64,000 bases of DNA from Photobacterium aquimaris (GTDB lineage: Bacteria > Pseudomonadota > Gammaproteobacteria > Enterobacterales > Vibrionaceae). Below the pieces are notes generated by a model. It did no database searches, was not told the origin of the DNA, and saw only the letters and a program-made list of their open reading frames with translations. A program made the translations under genes and the position numbers. Each line of letters opens with the position of its first letter. Within the stretch, counting starts at the first letter, position 1. This document shows, piece after piece, positions 9,916 through 17,942 of this stretch. The stretch lies in assembly GCF_002954455.1 (NCBI RefSeq), contig NZ_MSCC01000001.1, positions 447,205 to 511,204 of the forward strand. The letters run 5' to 3'.

Positions 9916-11862
9916 ATGAAAGAATTTAAGTTTAACGATAATCAACTATCCATAATAAATGAACTGGAAGTTGATATTGATATAAACAAGTTAAACATTG
10001 CGTTTGGTAGTGAAAGTATCGATAACTTTGATAACGACGAACAGTTTTTAATATTGAAAGTAGCCAATGCTTGCTATCGCTCAGGGTTTCCGGTGGTCAA
10101 AGATTCTATTTACGATACCTTTATACAGATATTTACAACAAACAACCCAAATCATCCATTTATTACTTCGGTTGAATCTGAAGTGATAAATCTAGGTAAA
10201 ACAGTCACTTTACCTCAGAAAATGTTATCTACAGATAAAGCATATTCAAAAAAAGAAATAAATAAATGGTTAGATAGAATTATTAAAGCTGCAAATGAAT
10301 TGGATCTTGATTCGAAAGAAATAGAAATTAGAGTGACGCCTAAGTTAGACGGTTATGCTGCTTTTGATGATGGAGAAAAACTTTATACGAGAGGTGATGG
10401 CGTAAAAGGTCAGGATATATCAAGAGCCTTTGAACGTGGTCTAAAAGTGGCTGGGAATGGTCAGAGGGGGCTAGGTGCTGGTGAAATAGTTATCGATAAA
10501 GCTTATTTTGAAGAAAATCTGAGTCAGTATTTTGAAAACTCAAGAAATATACAAGCTGCTATTATTGCAGAGAAAAATGTAGATGAAAAAGTATTAGAGG
10601 CTATTAAGGATGGTGCTTGTGTTTTCTATCCCTTTAGCCAAATCATTAATTGGACGGGTAATTATCAAGATTTGATGGCGGATTTTGATAATAAAATTGA
10701 TGAGGTATGGAATGCTGTTGGATATGATGTTGATGGTGTCGTCTTGGAGGCTACCGATTCTCGCATCAAGAATCACATGGGAGCAACACGGAAATTTCAT
10801 CGTTGGCAAATAGCATTTAAGGTTAATGATGAATCTGCTGAAGTAGAAGTTATCAGTGTTACTCCACAAACGTCAAGGATGGGAAGAGTTACACCTGTAG
10901 CAGAACTTGTGCCAACACGAATAAGTGGTGCAACCATTAGTCGAGTGACAGTTCACCATTATAAGATGGTAAAAAACAATGGGGTAGGTCCTGGAGCTAT
11001 ACTTCAAATTGTTCGAAGTGGTTTGGTTATACCTAAAATAGAAAACGTGATTAAAGCTGTAGAACCCCAGATTCCAGAGTTGTGCCCTAGTTGTCATTCT
11101 CATCTTATATGGGAGTCTGATAATTTAGTTTGCCCTAATAAAAATGACTGCCCAGCACAAACAGAAAATACATTGGTGCATTTTTTTAAAACTCTGGGCA
11201 ATAATGATGGTTTTGGTCCGAAAAATATTGAGAAATTATCAAATCTGGGAATTAAACATATTCACCAATTGTATGCGTTAAAAGCACATCAATTTATATC
11301 TTATGGCTTTGGTGATAAAACATCTAAAAATCTCTTTGATCAACTGCAAGTGAGTCAAGAAGTTGAAATTGAAGATTGGCGCTTCTTGTCTGCTTTTGGT
11401 GTTAGTCGTCTAGGTGGTGGTAATTGTGAAAAACTTCTTCAACATTACCCTTTAGTGGCGTTATTCGAACTCTCTGCCGAAGATATTGCAAAAATTGATG
11501 GTTTTGCTCAAATTAGTGCAGAAGCAATTGTTGAAGGATTAGCGAATATTAGAGAAGAATTTTTTAAAGTTTATGATCTTGGATTCAATTTAGGCATTAC
11601 ACCTAAACTGTCAGAGAAAGATGATTCCTCTTCACCAATTGCAGGTGCAACTGTTGTTTTTACCGGTACTATGCTTCAAGGAAAACGTGGAGATATGGAA
11701 AAACATGCTAAATCCTTGGGCGCCAAGGTGGCTAAATCAGTTACGGGTAAAACTACTTACCTTATCGCGGGTGAAAAAGTTGGTGAAACGAAGGTTAACA
11801 GTGCAAGAGATAAAGGTGTAACAGTCTTGTCTGAACAAGAGTACTTAAACTTAATTGACTGA
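9916..11862 (+). CDS. Island-borne divergent NAD+-dependent DNA ligase
   Basis: The 648-aa protein has the whole LigA plan. A domain-Ia-like region (CYRSGFPVVKDSIYDTF) comes first. The nucleotidyl Lys follows in TPKLDGYA (K143), then YTRGDGVKGQDIS, GAGEIVID (E190), VDGVVLEAT (273-280), RWQIAFKV (K302) and an OB fold ending QIVRSGLVIPKI. Next are a four-Cys zinc finger (C390, C393, C406, C412), HhH repeats and a full BRCT domain (about 574-648). Several usual LigA residues differ: E to T before the KLDG Lys, K to E in DGVVIK, and the GSLRQ segment is lost. It should join nicked DNA using NAD+. It starts 73 bases after the broken ligA stop on the same strand, so the ligA promoter probably drives it. 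Since ligA is disrupted, it is the likely working ligase. Confidence 0.88.
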   Translation: MKEFKFNDNQLSIINELEVDIDINKLNIAFGSESIDNFDNDEQFLILKVANACYRSGFPVVKDSIYDTFIQIFTTNNPNHPFITSVESEVINLGKTVTLPQKMLSTDKAYSKKEINKWLDRIIKAANELDLDSKEIEIRVTPKLDGYAAFDDGEKLYTRGDGVKGQDISRAFERGLKVAGNGQRGLGAGEIVIDKAYFEENLSQYFENSRNIQAAIIAEKNVDEKVLEAIKDGACVFYPFSQIINWTGNYQDLMADFDNKIDEVWNAVGYDVDGVVLEATDSRIKNHMGATRKFHRWQIAFKVNDESAEVEVISVTPQTSRMGRVTPVAELVPTRISGATISRVTVHHYKMVKNNGVGPGAILQIVRSGLVIPKIENVIKAVEPQIPELCPSCHSHLIWESDNLVCPNKNDCPAQTENTLVHFFKTLGNNDGFGPKNIEKLSNLGIKHIHQLYALKAHQFISYGFGDKTSKNLFDQLQVSQEVEIEDWRFLSAFGVSRLGGGNCEKLLQHYPLVALFELSAEDIAKIDGFAQISAEAIVEGLANIREEFFKVYDLGFNLGITPKLSEKDDSSSPIAGATVVFTGTMLQGKRGDMEKHAKSLGAKVAKSVTGKTTYLIAGEKVGETKVNSARDKGVTVLSEQEYLNLID

Positions 11863-11938
11863 TTTTTATATATATCTTTAGCTTCGATGAAAGTAAGAAT
11901 ATTGATATCATCAAAGTGAGATACTGTAGTCGATCATG

Positions 11939-11975
11939 AAGCGATTCTGGTTGTTAAGATATGACAGAATCGCTT
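11939..11975. repeat. Inverted repeat after the island ligase
   Basis: AAGCGATTCTG (11939-11949) and CAGAATCGCTT (11965-11975) form a perfect 11-bp stem with a 15-base loop. No T-run follows, so it may be a weak terminator, RNA-stabilising hairpin or binding site. Confidence 0.5.
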
Positions 11976-12072
11976 AGTGATGATGGATGCCCCACTTAAT
12001 TTAAACATTTATAAAGATGTACAGTTTTAGTTGACTATTTCAGTAACTGATTGATTACCCAGTTAGGTATGA

Positions 12073-12504
12073 TTACTGTCCTAATTGTGGAATAAGTTGG
12101 CCGTCAATAGTTTCAATTAGCACTGTGATGAGTATGTACGGATTCTCCGGGAACCTTGGAACCACGTTAACTACCTGCGGAGTTCCTGAAGATATATCGA
12201 CTCCTTGAATCCTTAAGTAATCCTTCTCCAAAGATTTGTAGCCTTCTTCTAAAATTATTGGTATTTCCTGTTGGAACATATCTATAGATACGATTCCACT
12301 TATTGTGCTGTGTTCCGACATCATTTCAAATTGAGGTGGTATTTTGAAAACTTTCGATATCCGAAAGTCAGAGGAGGCGAGACCATTAAGTACTGCACTA
12401 ATGATTTTATCTTCTGCATCAATAGCATATGCTCGAATGAAATATCGCTGTACAAATCCTGTTGTAATATCAACAACTGGCCATACGTTGGCTACTAACT
12501 CCAT
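12073..12504 (-). CDS. Unknown island protein
   Basis: I do not recognise this 143-aa protein. The ATG at 12504 is chosen because AGGAAGAAAGGAA lies directly upstream; a GTG 33 bases earlier is also in frame. The sequence begins MELVANVWPVVDITTGFVQRYF, has no signal peptide or membrane segment, and looks rich in beta strands with a C-terminal PENPYILITVLIETIDGQLIP. It has no Cys. It lies alone on the minus strand between the ligase and the helicase pair, with a hairpin at 12601-12623 separating it from the helicase operon. It may be cargo with a defensive or offensive role, but the sequence does not say which. Confidence 0.5.
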   Translation of the reverse strand: MELVANVWPVVDITTGFVQRYFIRAYAIDAEDKIISAVLNGLASSDFRISKVFKIPPQFEMMSEHSTISGIVSIDMFQQEIPIILEEGYKSLEKDYLRIQGVDISSGTPQVVNVVPRFPENPYILITVLIETIDGQLIPQLGQ

Positions 12505-12600
12505 AGTATTCCTTTCTTCCTTTTGATGAACACTCACTTTTATGCTGCGAGATTAAATATTTAGGTCAGTATACTTAAGTTATGCATATAAAATAATGAT

Positions 12601-12623
12601 AAGAGTAACACTTTGTTACTCTT
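12601..12623 (-). terminator. Probable terminator of the helicase operon
   Basis: AAGAGTAACA (12601-12610), CTT, TGTTACTCTT (12614-12623): perfect 10-bp stem with a T-rich tract on the minus strand. It stands 178 bases after the helicase stop and before the unknown gene at 12073-12504. Confidence 0.55.
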
Positions 12624-12801
12624 AAATAGCTCTTTGAATAAAAGATCTATTAATTTATGCTTACTTGAATAATAAGGTTAGGGCCATGACAAAATCATGC
12701 TAGCCGGATATGAATGACTATTTGGTCTAATTAATAGTGGGTATAAAACAACCAAATGAAATCATTAACCATTTAATGATTAATCAAAGAATTTCATCTA
12801 A

Positions 12802-14181
12802 TCAAGACATTAAAAAAGCCGAAATTACCCTCTGTTTAAAGGTACCAAGCCGAAGTTCATCAAATACTCCAAGTGAGCTATATGTCTTTTCAGTACTACT
12901 AGTTGTGCTATTCCATGCTAACTTACAATCTATTTCATCTTGATCTTCTAACAACTCATCTTTTTTAAGATGATTACGTAAAGTGTCTGATTCAATATCT
13001 ATAAATTTATCCCATTTTGCATACATGCATGATTTGGGAATGTCGTATTCGATTTGTTCTGCATACTCAATTAAACTTTGTTCAGCGAAAGTGAACAGCC
13101 ATGCCTGTTGTTCGGTAGTAGCATTAACTCGAAGAATTCGCCCAAGTACCTGTCTAAAATACAATTCTGTTTTGACTGAACTCATGTGACAACACACTTG
13201 AAGGCGCGGAATGTCAGTACCTTCACTAATCATTCCGACACTAACAATCCACTGAGTATTGCTTTGTCGGTAGCGTTCAATTTCTGTTAAAGGTTCTTCA
13301 TGGCGATAGGTCACGATTGAGACAGATTGAGCGTATTTTTCGGAAAGTATCTTTTTAATTGTTTGCGCATGGTGAACAGAAGCCGCGACAACTAACCCTC
13401 CTGCATTAGGTGATTGAGAACGTATCTCTACGAGCTTTTGGCAACCTAATCCAAGCAAGTACTCCATTGCATCCTGATTATGAATAACGTTTTGATATGA
13501 GGTCTTAGTTTGATTAAGCATTTCCAGTATTGAGGAAAACGACTTTATCTTATCATCGTTAGTTACTGTTAGATGTTCATTATCAACCAAAACAATCTTT
13601 GGAATTCTGCAAACTTTATCATTGATTGCTTGCTTCAATGTGTATTGATAATCAACTAATAACTTGCCATCAGGATCACTATATTCACCCATTACTATCG
13701 GTAAAGAGTCAGAACGCCAAGGTGTTCCCGACATAGCGAGAGTGTACGTGGCTAGTCCTTGAATTTTAGTCAGAACTTGCTGTCCCCAAATATTGGCATT
13801 TTCAATATCAGAGCCAGAACAATGGTGTATCTCATCAAAAACTACAAAGACTCGGTGATTACGTAATGTTTGCCAAAATTCGTCGTTAAGAAATTGCATT
13901 GATTGATAGGTAAGAGATCGTCCAATAGAACCTAATCCCCCATTAAAGGTACAATTTAGAGCTTTTGAAAAGGTTCTTTTTATTCCGTCAGAGACAGTTA
14001 ACGATGGAGAAAAACACAGTACAAGATCGACCATGTCATATTGCAATAATCTAGAAGCTATAGCTGCTGCCAGCACTGTTTTTCCTGCGCCAGGGGTTGC
14101 TTGGCAGAAGAAGTGCGCTTGCTTTGTTTTGTATTTATGTAATGCCTTTTCTGAGCATTTCACCTGCCATTGTCTTAGCAC
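12802..14181 (-). CDS. Superfamily II DEAD/DEAH-type helicase
   Basis: The 459-aa protein has SF2 helicase motifs in order. Motif I is ATPGAGKTVLAAA (about residues 28-40), motif II is FDEIHHC (DEIH), motif III is SGTPWRS, and the C-terminal RecA domain has MISEGTDIPRLQVC and YFRQVLGRILRV (motifs V and VI). It is compact, with no nuclease or extra C-terminal domain that I can see, so it is probably an ATP-driven DNA or RNA translocase working with a partner. It starts at a GTG that overlaps the end of the 174-aa gene by 7 bases, showing translational coupling. Helicases next to small DNA-binding proteins are common in defence cargo; that role here is inference. Confidence 0.8.
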   Translation of the reverse strand: MLRQWQVKCSEKALHKYKTKQAHFFCQATPGAGKTVLAAAIASRLLQYDMVDLVLCFSPSLTVSDGIKRTFSKALNCTFNGGLGSIGRSLTYQSMQFLNDEFWQTLRNHRVFVVFDEIHHCSGSDIENANIWGQQVLTKIQGLATYTLAMSGTPWRSDSLPIVMGEYSDPDGKLLVDYQYTLKQAINDKVCRIPKIVLVDNEHLTVTNDDKIKSFSSILEMLNQTKTSYQNVIHNQDAMEYLLGLGCQKLVEIRSQSPNAGGLVVAASVHHAQTIKKILSEKYAQSVSIVTYRHEEPLTEIERYRQSNTQWIVSVGMISEGTDIPRLQVCCHMSSVKTELYFRQVLGRILRVNATTEQQAWLFTFAEQSLIEYAEQIEYDIPKSCMYAKWDKFIDIESDTLRNHLKKDELLEDQDEIDCKLAWNSTTSSTEKTYSSLGVFDELRLGTFKQRVISAFLMS

Positions 14182-14699
14182 GATAGGTTATCCTCAGAGA
14201 GTGTGTTGAGAACATTTGTTAATACATTGACCCTCCCTAACAGTTGTGCCGAATGATCTCTTGCTCGTTCAAGATGTGGGGCTAACTTGGATTCTAACTC
14301 GGGAAAGCGACTACAAAGAGATTGATATTCATTAATTTCTCCAAAAACAATTTCTAGCTCACCTTTATATTGGTTGCGTTCATGCCTTAATACTGAGTAA
14401 TCAGATATGGCAGAAATAGTAATATGAGTGTCATTTTGAACTAAATTGTTTCGAATACCGTTAAATAGGTCGGTTTGAAAATACCGTTTTTTCTGTCCAG
14501 TCCCTTCACTTCTAAGCCAATTATTCTTCACTAAACGTAATATTTGTCGGTAAACTTTACGACGAGCATCATCTAGATCAATGCACGAATTATTAATAGA
14601 AACAAATGCATCTCTTATCTCAATAACTGAAAATCCATCCATTTCTTTTTCAATCAATAGCTTGTGCATTTCATTACTGATTTTCATAGAGCGTTTCAT
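14175..14699 (-). CDS. Winged-helix-like protein coupled to helicase
   Basis: This 174-aa protein has an N-terminal segment (about residues 5-75) with the look of a winged helix: helices, then ARRKVYRQILRLVKNNWLRSEGTGQKKRYFQTDLF with a wing-like Gly/basic turn. The C-terminal half (about 95-170) is predicted helical or coiled coil. It overlaps the helicase gene and is transcribed first, so the two products likely act together. It may bind DNA and recruit the helicase, or regulate the operon. Its promoter region contains two palindromic operators shared with the divergent XRE gene. No family name can be given with certainty. Confidence 0.6.
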   Translation of the reverse strand: MKRSMKISNEMHKLLIEKEMDGFSVIEIRDAFVSINNSCIDLDDARRKVYRQILRLVKNNWLRSEGTGQKKRYFQTDLFNGIRNNLVQNDTHITISAISDYSVLRHERNQYKGELEIVFGEINEYQSLCSRFPELESKLAPHLERARDHSAQLLGRVNVLTNVLNTLSEDNLSC

Positions 14700-14720
14700 G
14701 TACCACTTACACCACTTAAA

Positions 14721-14739
14721 TACTAAGGATTGCTTAGTA
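14721..14739. promoter_or_regulatory. Operator dyad 1, ACTAAG-N5-CTTAGT
   Basis: TACTAAG (14721-14727), GATTG, CTTAGTA (14733-14739). It lies between divergent helicase-operon and XRE genes and matches a second copy 34 bases away. It is a likely binding site for the XRE protein encoded at 14803-15114. Confidence 0.7.
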
Positions 14740-14754
14740 TACAGAAATCAGTAA

Positions 14755-14773
14755 AACTAAGAAAATCTTAGTT
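14755..14773. promoter_or_regulatory. Operator dyad 2, ACTAAG-N5-CTTAGT
   Basis: AACTAAG (14755-14761), AAAAT, CTTAGTT (14767-14773). Same arms and same 5-base spacer as dyad 1. The 34-base centre-to-centre spacing is about three helical turns, which would allow cooperative binding of dimers. Confidence 0.7.
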
Positions 14774-14802
14774 ACCGTGAGAGTAAGAGATATGAAGCGT
14801 AA

Positions 14803-15114
14803 GTGTCATTCGATAACCCAATTCCAGTGCGACTCAAATACGCACGTAAAAAAGCGAAACTCTCTCAAAAAGCGTTGGGAGTGTGCATAGGTATGGATGA
14901 AAGTTCGGCTAGCCCCAGAATGAATCAGTATGAAAAGGGTAAACACACCCCAGACGTAAGAACTTTGAAGCTATTAGCTGATGAATTAGGCGTGCCTTTA
15001 AATTATTTTTTCTGTGAAGATGAAAGCTCAGCTGAGTTAGCATGCATTATTTCTCAAATGACAGACAGTGAAAGAAAAACACTCATAGCATCACTAAGTC
15101 AAAGTAAAGACTAA
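14803..15114 (+). CDS. XRE-family transcriptional regulator
   Basis: A 103-aa protein with an N-terminal Cro/C1-type helix-turn-helix (about residues 8-68): VRLKYARKKAKLSQKALGVCIGM, then MNQYEKGKHTPDVRTLKLLADELGVPLNYFF. The start is a GTG at 14803 with a weak ribosome site; no in-frame ATG lies before the HTH. It stands just upstream of hsdM and divergent from the helicase pair, facing two identical dyads. By analogy with controller proteins of restriction-modification systems, it probably limits its own expression and perhaps that of both flanking operons. That control is inferred, not shown. Confidence 0.85.
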   Translation: MSFDNPIPVRLKYARKKAKLSQKALGVCIGMDESSASPRMNQYEKGKHTPDVRTLKLLADELGVPLNYFFCEDESSAELACIISQMTDSERKTLIASLSQSKD

Positions 15115-15225
15115 AGAAAAAGGGTATATTCAGACCTAAGTTCCAAATTTAATTTTCTGTGGGTTTGCAGGTAAATAAGCCGTTACCGTTCCCAACAGTA
15201 CCTCCATGACAGGACATTCAACAGC

Positions 15226-16710
15226 ATGTTTCAACAAGTATTTAAAAACGTCGACGACATCTTTCACAAAGATGCAGGTTGCTCTTCTGAGCTAGATTAC
15301 ACAGAACAATCCTCATGGATGCTATTTTTAAAGTACCTCGACGATCTTGAGTTCACTAAATCTCAAGAAGCGGAAATGATGATGGAAACTTACGAGTACA
15401 TCATCGAAGAGCAATACCGTTGGAGCAACTGGGCGGCACCTAAAGATGCTGATGGCAAGTTTGATCACAACAACGCCTTAACGGGTGATGATTTAATGGA
15501 TTTTGTTGATGGTCAATTGTTCCCTTACTTGAAAGGCTTTAAACAACGAGCTGATAACGCTAATACCATTGAATACAAAATTGGTGAAATTTTTAGTGAG
15601 ATAAAAAATAAGATTCAGAGTGGTTATTCACTACGTGACGCATTGGAAAAGATTGATTCATTACGTTTCCGTTCACAGAAAGAAAAACACGAACTGAGCC
15701 ACTTATACGAAGTTAAAATCAAGAACATGGGTAATGCTGGTCGAAATGGTGGCGAATATTATACGCCGCGCCCATTAATCCGAGCGATGATCGATGTAAT
15801 ACAGCCTAAAATCGGTGAAACCATTTACGATGGTGCGGCAGGATCTGCAGGCTTTTTATGTGAGGCTTATGATTATTTGCGTCAAGGTGGTCGCGAAAAA
15901 GTGAAGCTAAGCACCAGTGATTTACAAACACTTCAAAACGATACCTTTTATGCCAAAGAGAAAAAGTCTCTGGCGTATGTTATCGCTATCATGAACATGA
16001 TTTTACACGGCATTGAAGCGCCTAACGTATTACACACCAATACACTATCTGAAAATCTGCAAGATATTCAGCCAAGCAGCCAACACAGCATCATCCTAGC
16101 TAACCCTCCATTTGGTGGAAAAGAACGTAAAGAGGTTCAAGAGAACTTCCCTATTCAAACGGGAGAAACTGCATTTTTGTTCTTGCAACACTTTATCAAA
16201 ATGCTCAAACCCGGTGGCCGTGCAGCGGTTGTTATTAAAAATACCTTCCTAAGTAATACCGACAATGCAGCAATTGCACTGCGTAAAGAGTTACTTGAAA
16301 ATTGTAACTTACACACCGTGCTTGATTGTCCAGGTGGTACGTTCTTAGGTGCGGGTGTAAAAACGGTGGTGCTCTTTTTTACCAAAGGCGAACCAACGCT
16401 TAATACATGGTTCTATGAGCTAAATGTCGGTCGTAACATGGGTAAAACGAATCCACTAAACGATAAAGATTTAGAAGACTTTGTTAAGCTGCAAAAAGCC
16501 GCTATGGGTGATTTGAAAAAAGGGGGTTCAGATAAATCATGGTCAGTTGCTATTCGTGATATTGATGAAAGCACTTATGATCTATCGGTTAAAAATCCGA
16601 ATGTTGCAGAAGAAGCGCCACTGCGTGAACCTAAAGTGATTATTGGTGACATTATAAAGCTTGATAAAGAGTCTGAGGCGATTTTAGCTAAGATTCAGGA
16701 GTTATTGTAA
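15226..16710 (+). CDS. hsdM: Type I restriction-modification methyltransferase subunit HsdM
   Basis: The 494-aa protein has the N-terminal HsdM helical domain (about 5-140) and the N6-adenine methylase core. That core has the SAM-binding motif DGAAGSAGFL (202-211) and catalytic NPPFGG (293-298). The GEYYTPRPLIRAM segment is typical of the family. With HsdS it methylates adenine at the recognition site, protecting the host and forming part of the restriction complex. The stop codon overlaps the hsdS ATG (TAATG), so translation is coupled. The XRE gene lies 111 bases upstream. Confidence 0.95.
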   Translation: MFQQVFKNVDDIFHKDAGCSSELDYTEQSSWMLFLKYLDDLEFTKSQEAEMMMETYEYIIEEQYRWSNWAAPKDADGKFDHNNALTGDDLMDFVDGQLFPYLKGFKQRADNANTIEYKIGEIFSEIKNKIQSGYSLRDALEKIDSLRFRSQKEKHELSHLYEVKIKNMGNAGRNGGEYYTPRPLIRAMIDVIQPKIGETIYDGAAGSAGFLCEAYDYLRQGGREKVKLSTSDLQTLQNDTFYAKEKKSLAYVIAIMNMILHGIEAPNVLHTNTLSENLQDIQPSSQHSIILANPPFGGKERKEVQENFPIQTGETAFLFLQHFIKMLKPGGRAAVVIKNTFLSNTDNAAIALRKELLENCNLHTVLDCPGGTFLGAGVKTVVLFFTKGEPTLNTWFYELNVGRNMGKTNPLNDKDLEDFVKLQKAAMGDLKKGGSDKSWSVAIRDIDESTYDLSVKNPNVAEEAPLREPKVIIGDIIKLDKESEAILAKIQELL

Positions 16711-17906
16711 TGGAGTGGAAAACTAAAGGGCTTGATGAGGTCTTATTTATTCAAGAAGGACCTGGTATTCGAAAATACGAATACGAAGATGGTGGCTACC
16801 CAATGATCAATGTTCGTTGTGTCCAAGACGGATACGTTGATATGTCTAAATCTCGAAGTGCAAACTATGAGCTCGCAACTACGAAATGGAAGCATTTTCA
16901 AGTAGAAGAGAATGATATTTTATACACTATATCTGGGACTATAGGTCGTTCTGCAATAGTTAAAAAGAGTGATTTACCATTATTAATGAATACAAGTGTT
17001 GTACGTTTTCGCTCTTTAACCGAATTCCTTGATACAAAGTTTGTTTATTATGCTTTTAAAACAGAGACTTTTATTAAGGAGCTTCTTGGGTACTCAACAG
17101 GGACTGCCATAAAAAATGTAGGACCTTCTCACCTAAAGAAAATGGCAATATCGTATCCTCCAATCTCAGAACAAAAGCGCATTGTGGCTTTACTTGACAC
17201 CATATTTGCCGATTTAGAACAAACCCGCGCTAAAACCGAACAAAACCTAAAAAATGCCCGCGAGTTATTTGATAGCTATCTGCAACAAGTGTTTAGCCAG
17301 AAAGGTGAAGGTTGGGTTGATGGAAAAATGACTGATATTTGTGAAATAAATACTAAGCTGATTGATCCGAAAGAAGACGAGTATTTAGAGCTATTACATA
17401 TTGGTGCAGGTAATATAGTATCAAATACAGGGGAAATCATTAAGCTCCAAACAGCTAAAGAAGAAGGACTCATCTCAGGTAAGTTTGTTTTTGATAACTC
17501 AATGATACTTTACAGTAAAATCCGACCTTACTTGATGAAGGTGTGTAGACCTGAATTCACAGGGCTATGCAGTGCAGATATATATCCTTTGTCACCAATA
17601 AAGGAGGTGATGGATAAGGACTTTTTATTTTATTTATTATTGAGCAAAGACTTCACTGATTATGCTATATCTGGCTCTGGAAGAGCGGGTATGCCTAAAG
17701 TAAACCGAACTCATTTATTTAATTATTCAGTATCTATTCCTCCTATCGAAAAACAACGTGAATTTATTATTAAAATTAATCAAGTAGCGAGTCAATCACA
17801 AGATTTAGAAAGAATTTACAAATCAAAATTAGTAACGATAGACGAACTCAAAAAATCCATATTACAAAAAGCCTTTAGTGGTGAGTTAACCACATCGGCT
17901 AAGTAA
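16710..17906 (+). CDS. hsdS: Type I restriction-modification specificity subunit HsdS
   Basis: The 398-aa protein has two target-recognition domains. TRD1 is about residues 1-150, followed by a central conserved helix (PPISEQKRIVALLDTIFADLEQTRAKTEQNL). TRD2 is about 205-345, followed by a second conserved helix (PPIEKQREFIIKINQVASQ). The C-terminus KKSILQKAFSGELT is the usual ending of type I HsdS. It selects the bipartite DNA site for methylation and restriction. The target sequence cannot be read from the protein alone. It starts in the hsdM stop codon. Confidence 0.93.
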   Translation: MEWKTKGLDEVLFIQEGPGIRKYEYEDGGYPMINVRCVQDGYVDMSKSRSANYELATTKWKHFQVEENDILYTISGTIGRSAIVKKSDLPLLMNTSVVRFRSLTEFLDTKFVYYAFKTETFIKELLGYSTGTAIKNVGPSHLKKMAISYPPISEQKRIVALLDTIFADLEQTRAKTEQNLKNARELFDSYLQQVFSQKGEGWVDGKMTDICEINTKLIDPKEDEYLELLHIGAGNIVSNTGEIIKLQTAKEEGLISGKFVFDNSMILYSKIRPYLMKVCRPEFTGLCSADIYPLSPIKEVMDKDFLFYLLLSKDFTDYAISGSGRAGMPKVNRTHLFNYSVSIPPIEKQREFIIKINQVASQSQDLERIYKSKLVTIDELKKSILQKAFSGELTTSAK

Positions 17907-17942
17907 TCATTGATAATAAATTTAATAACACAGGTAAGTGTC

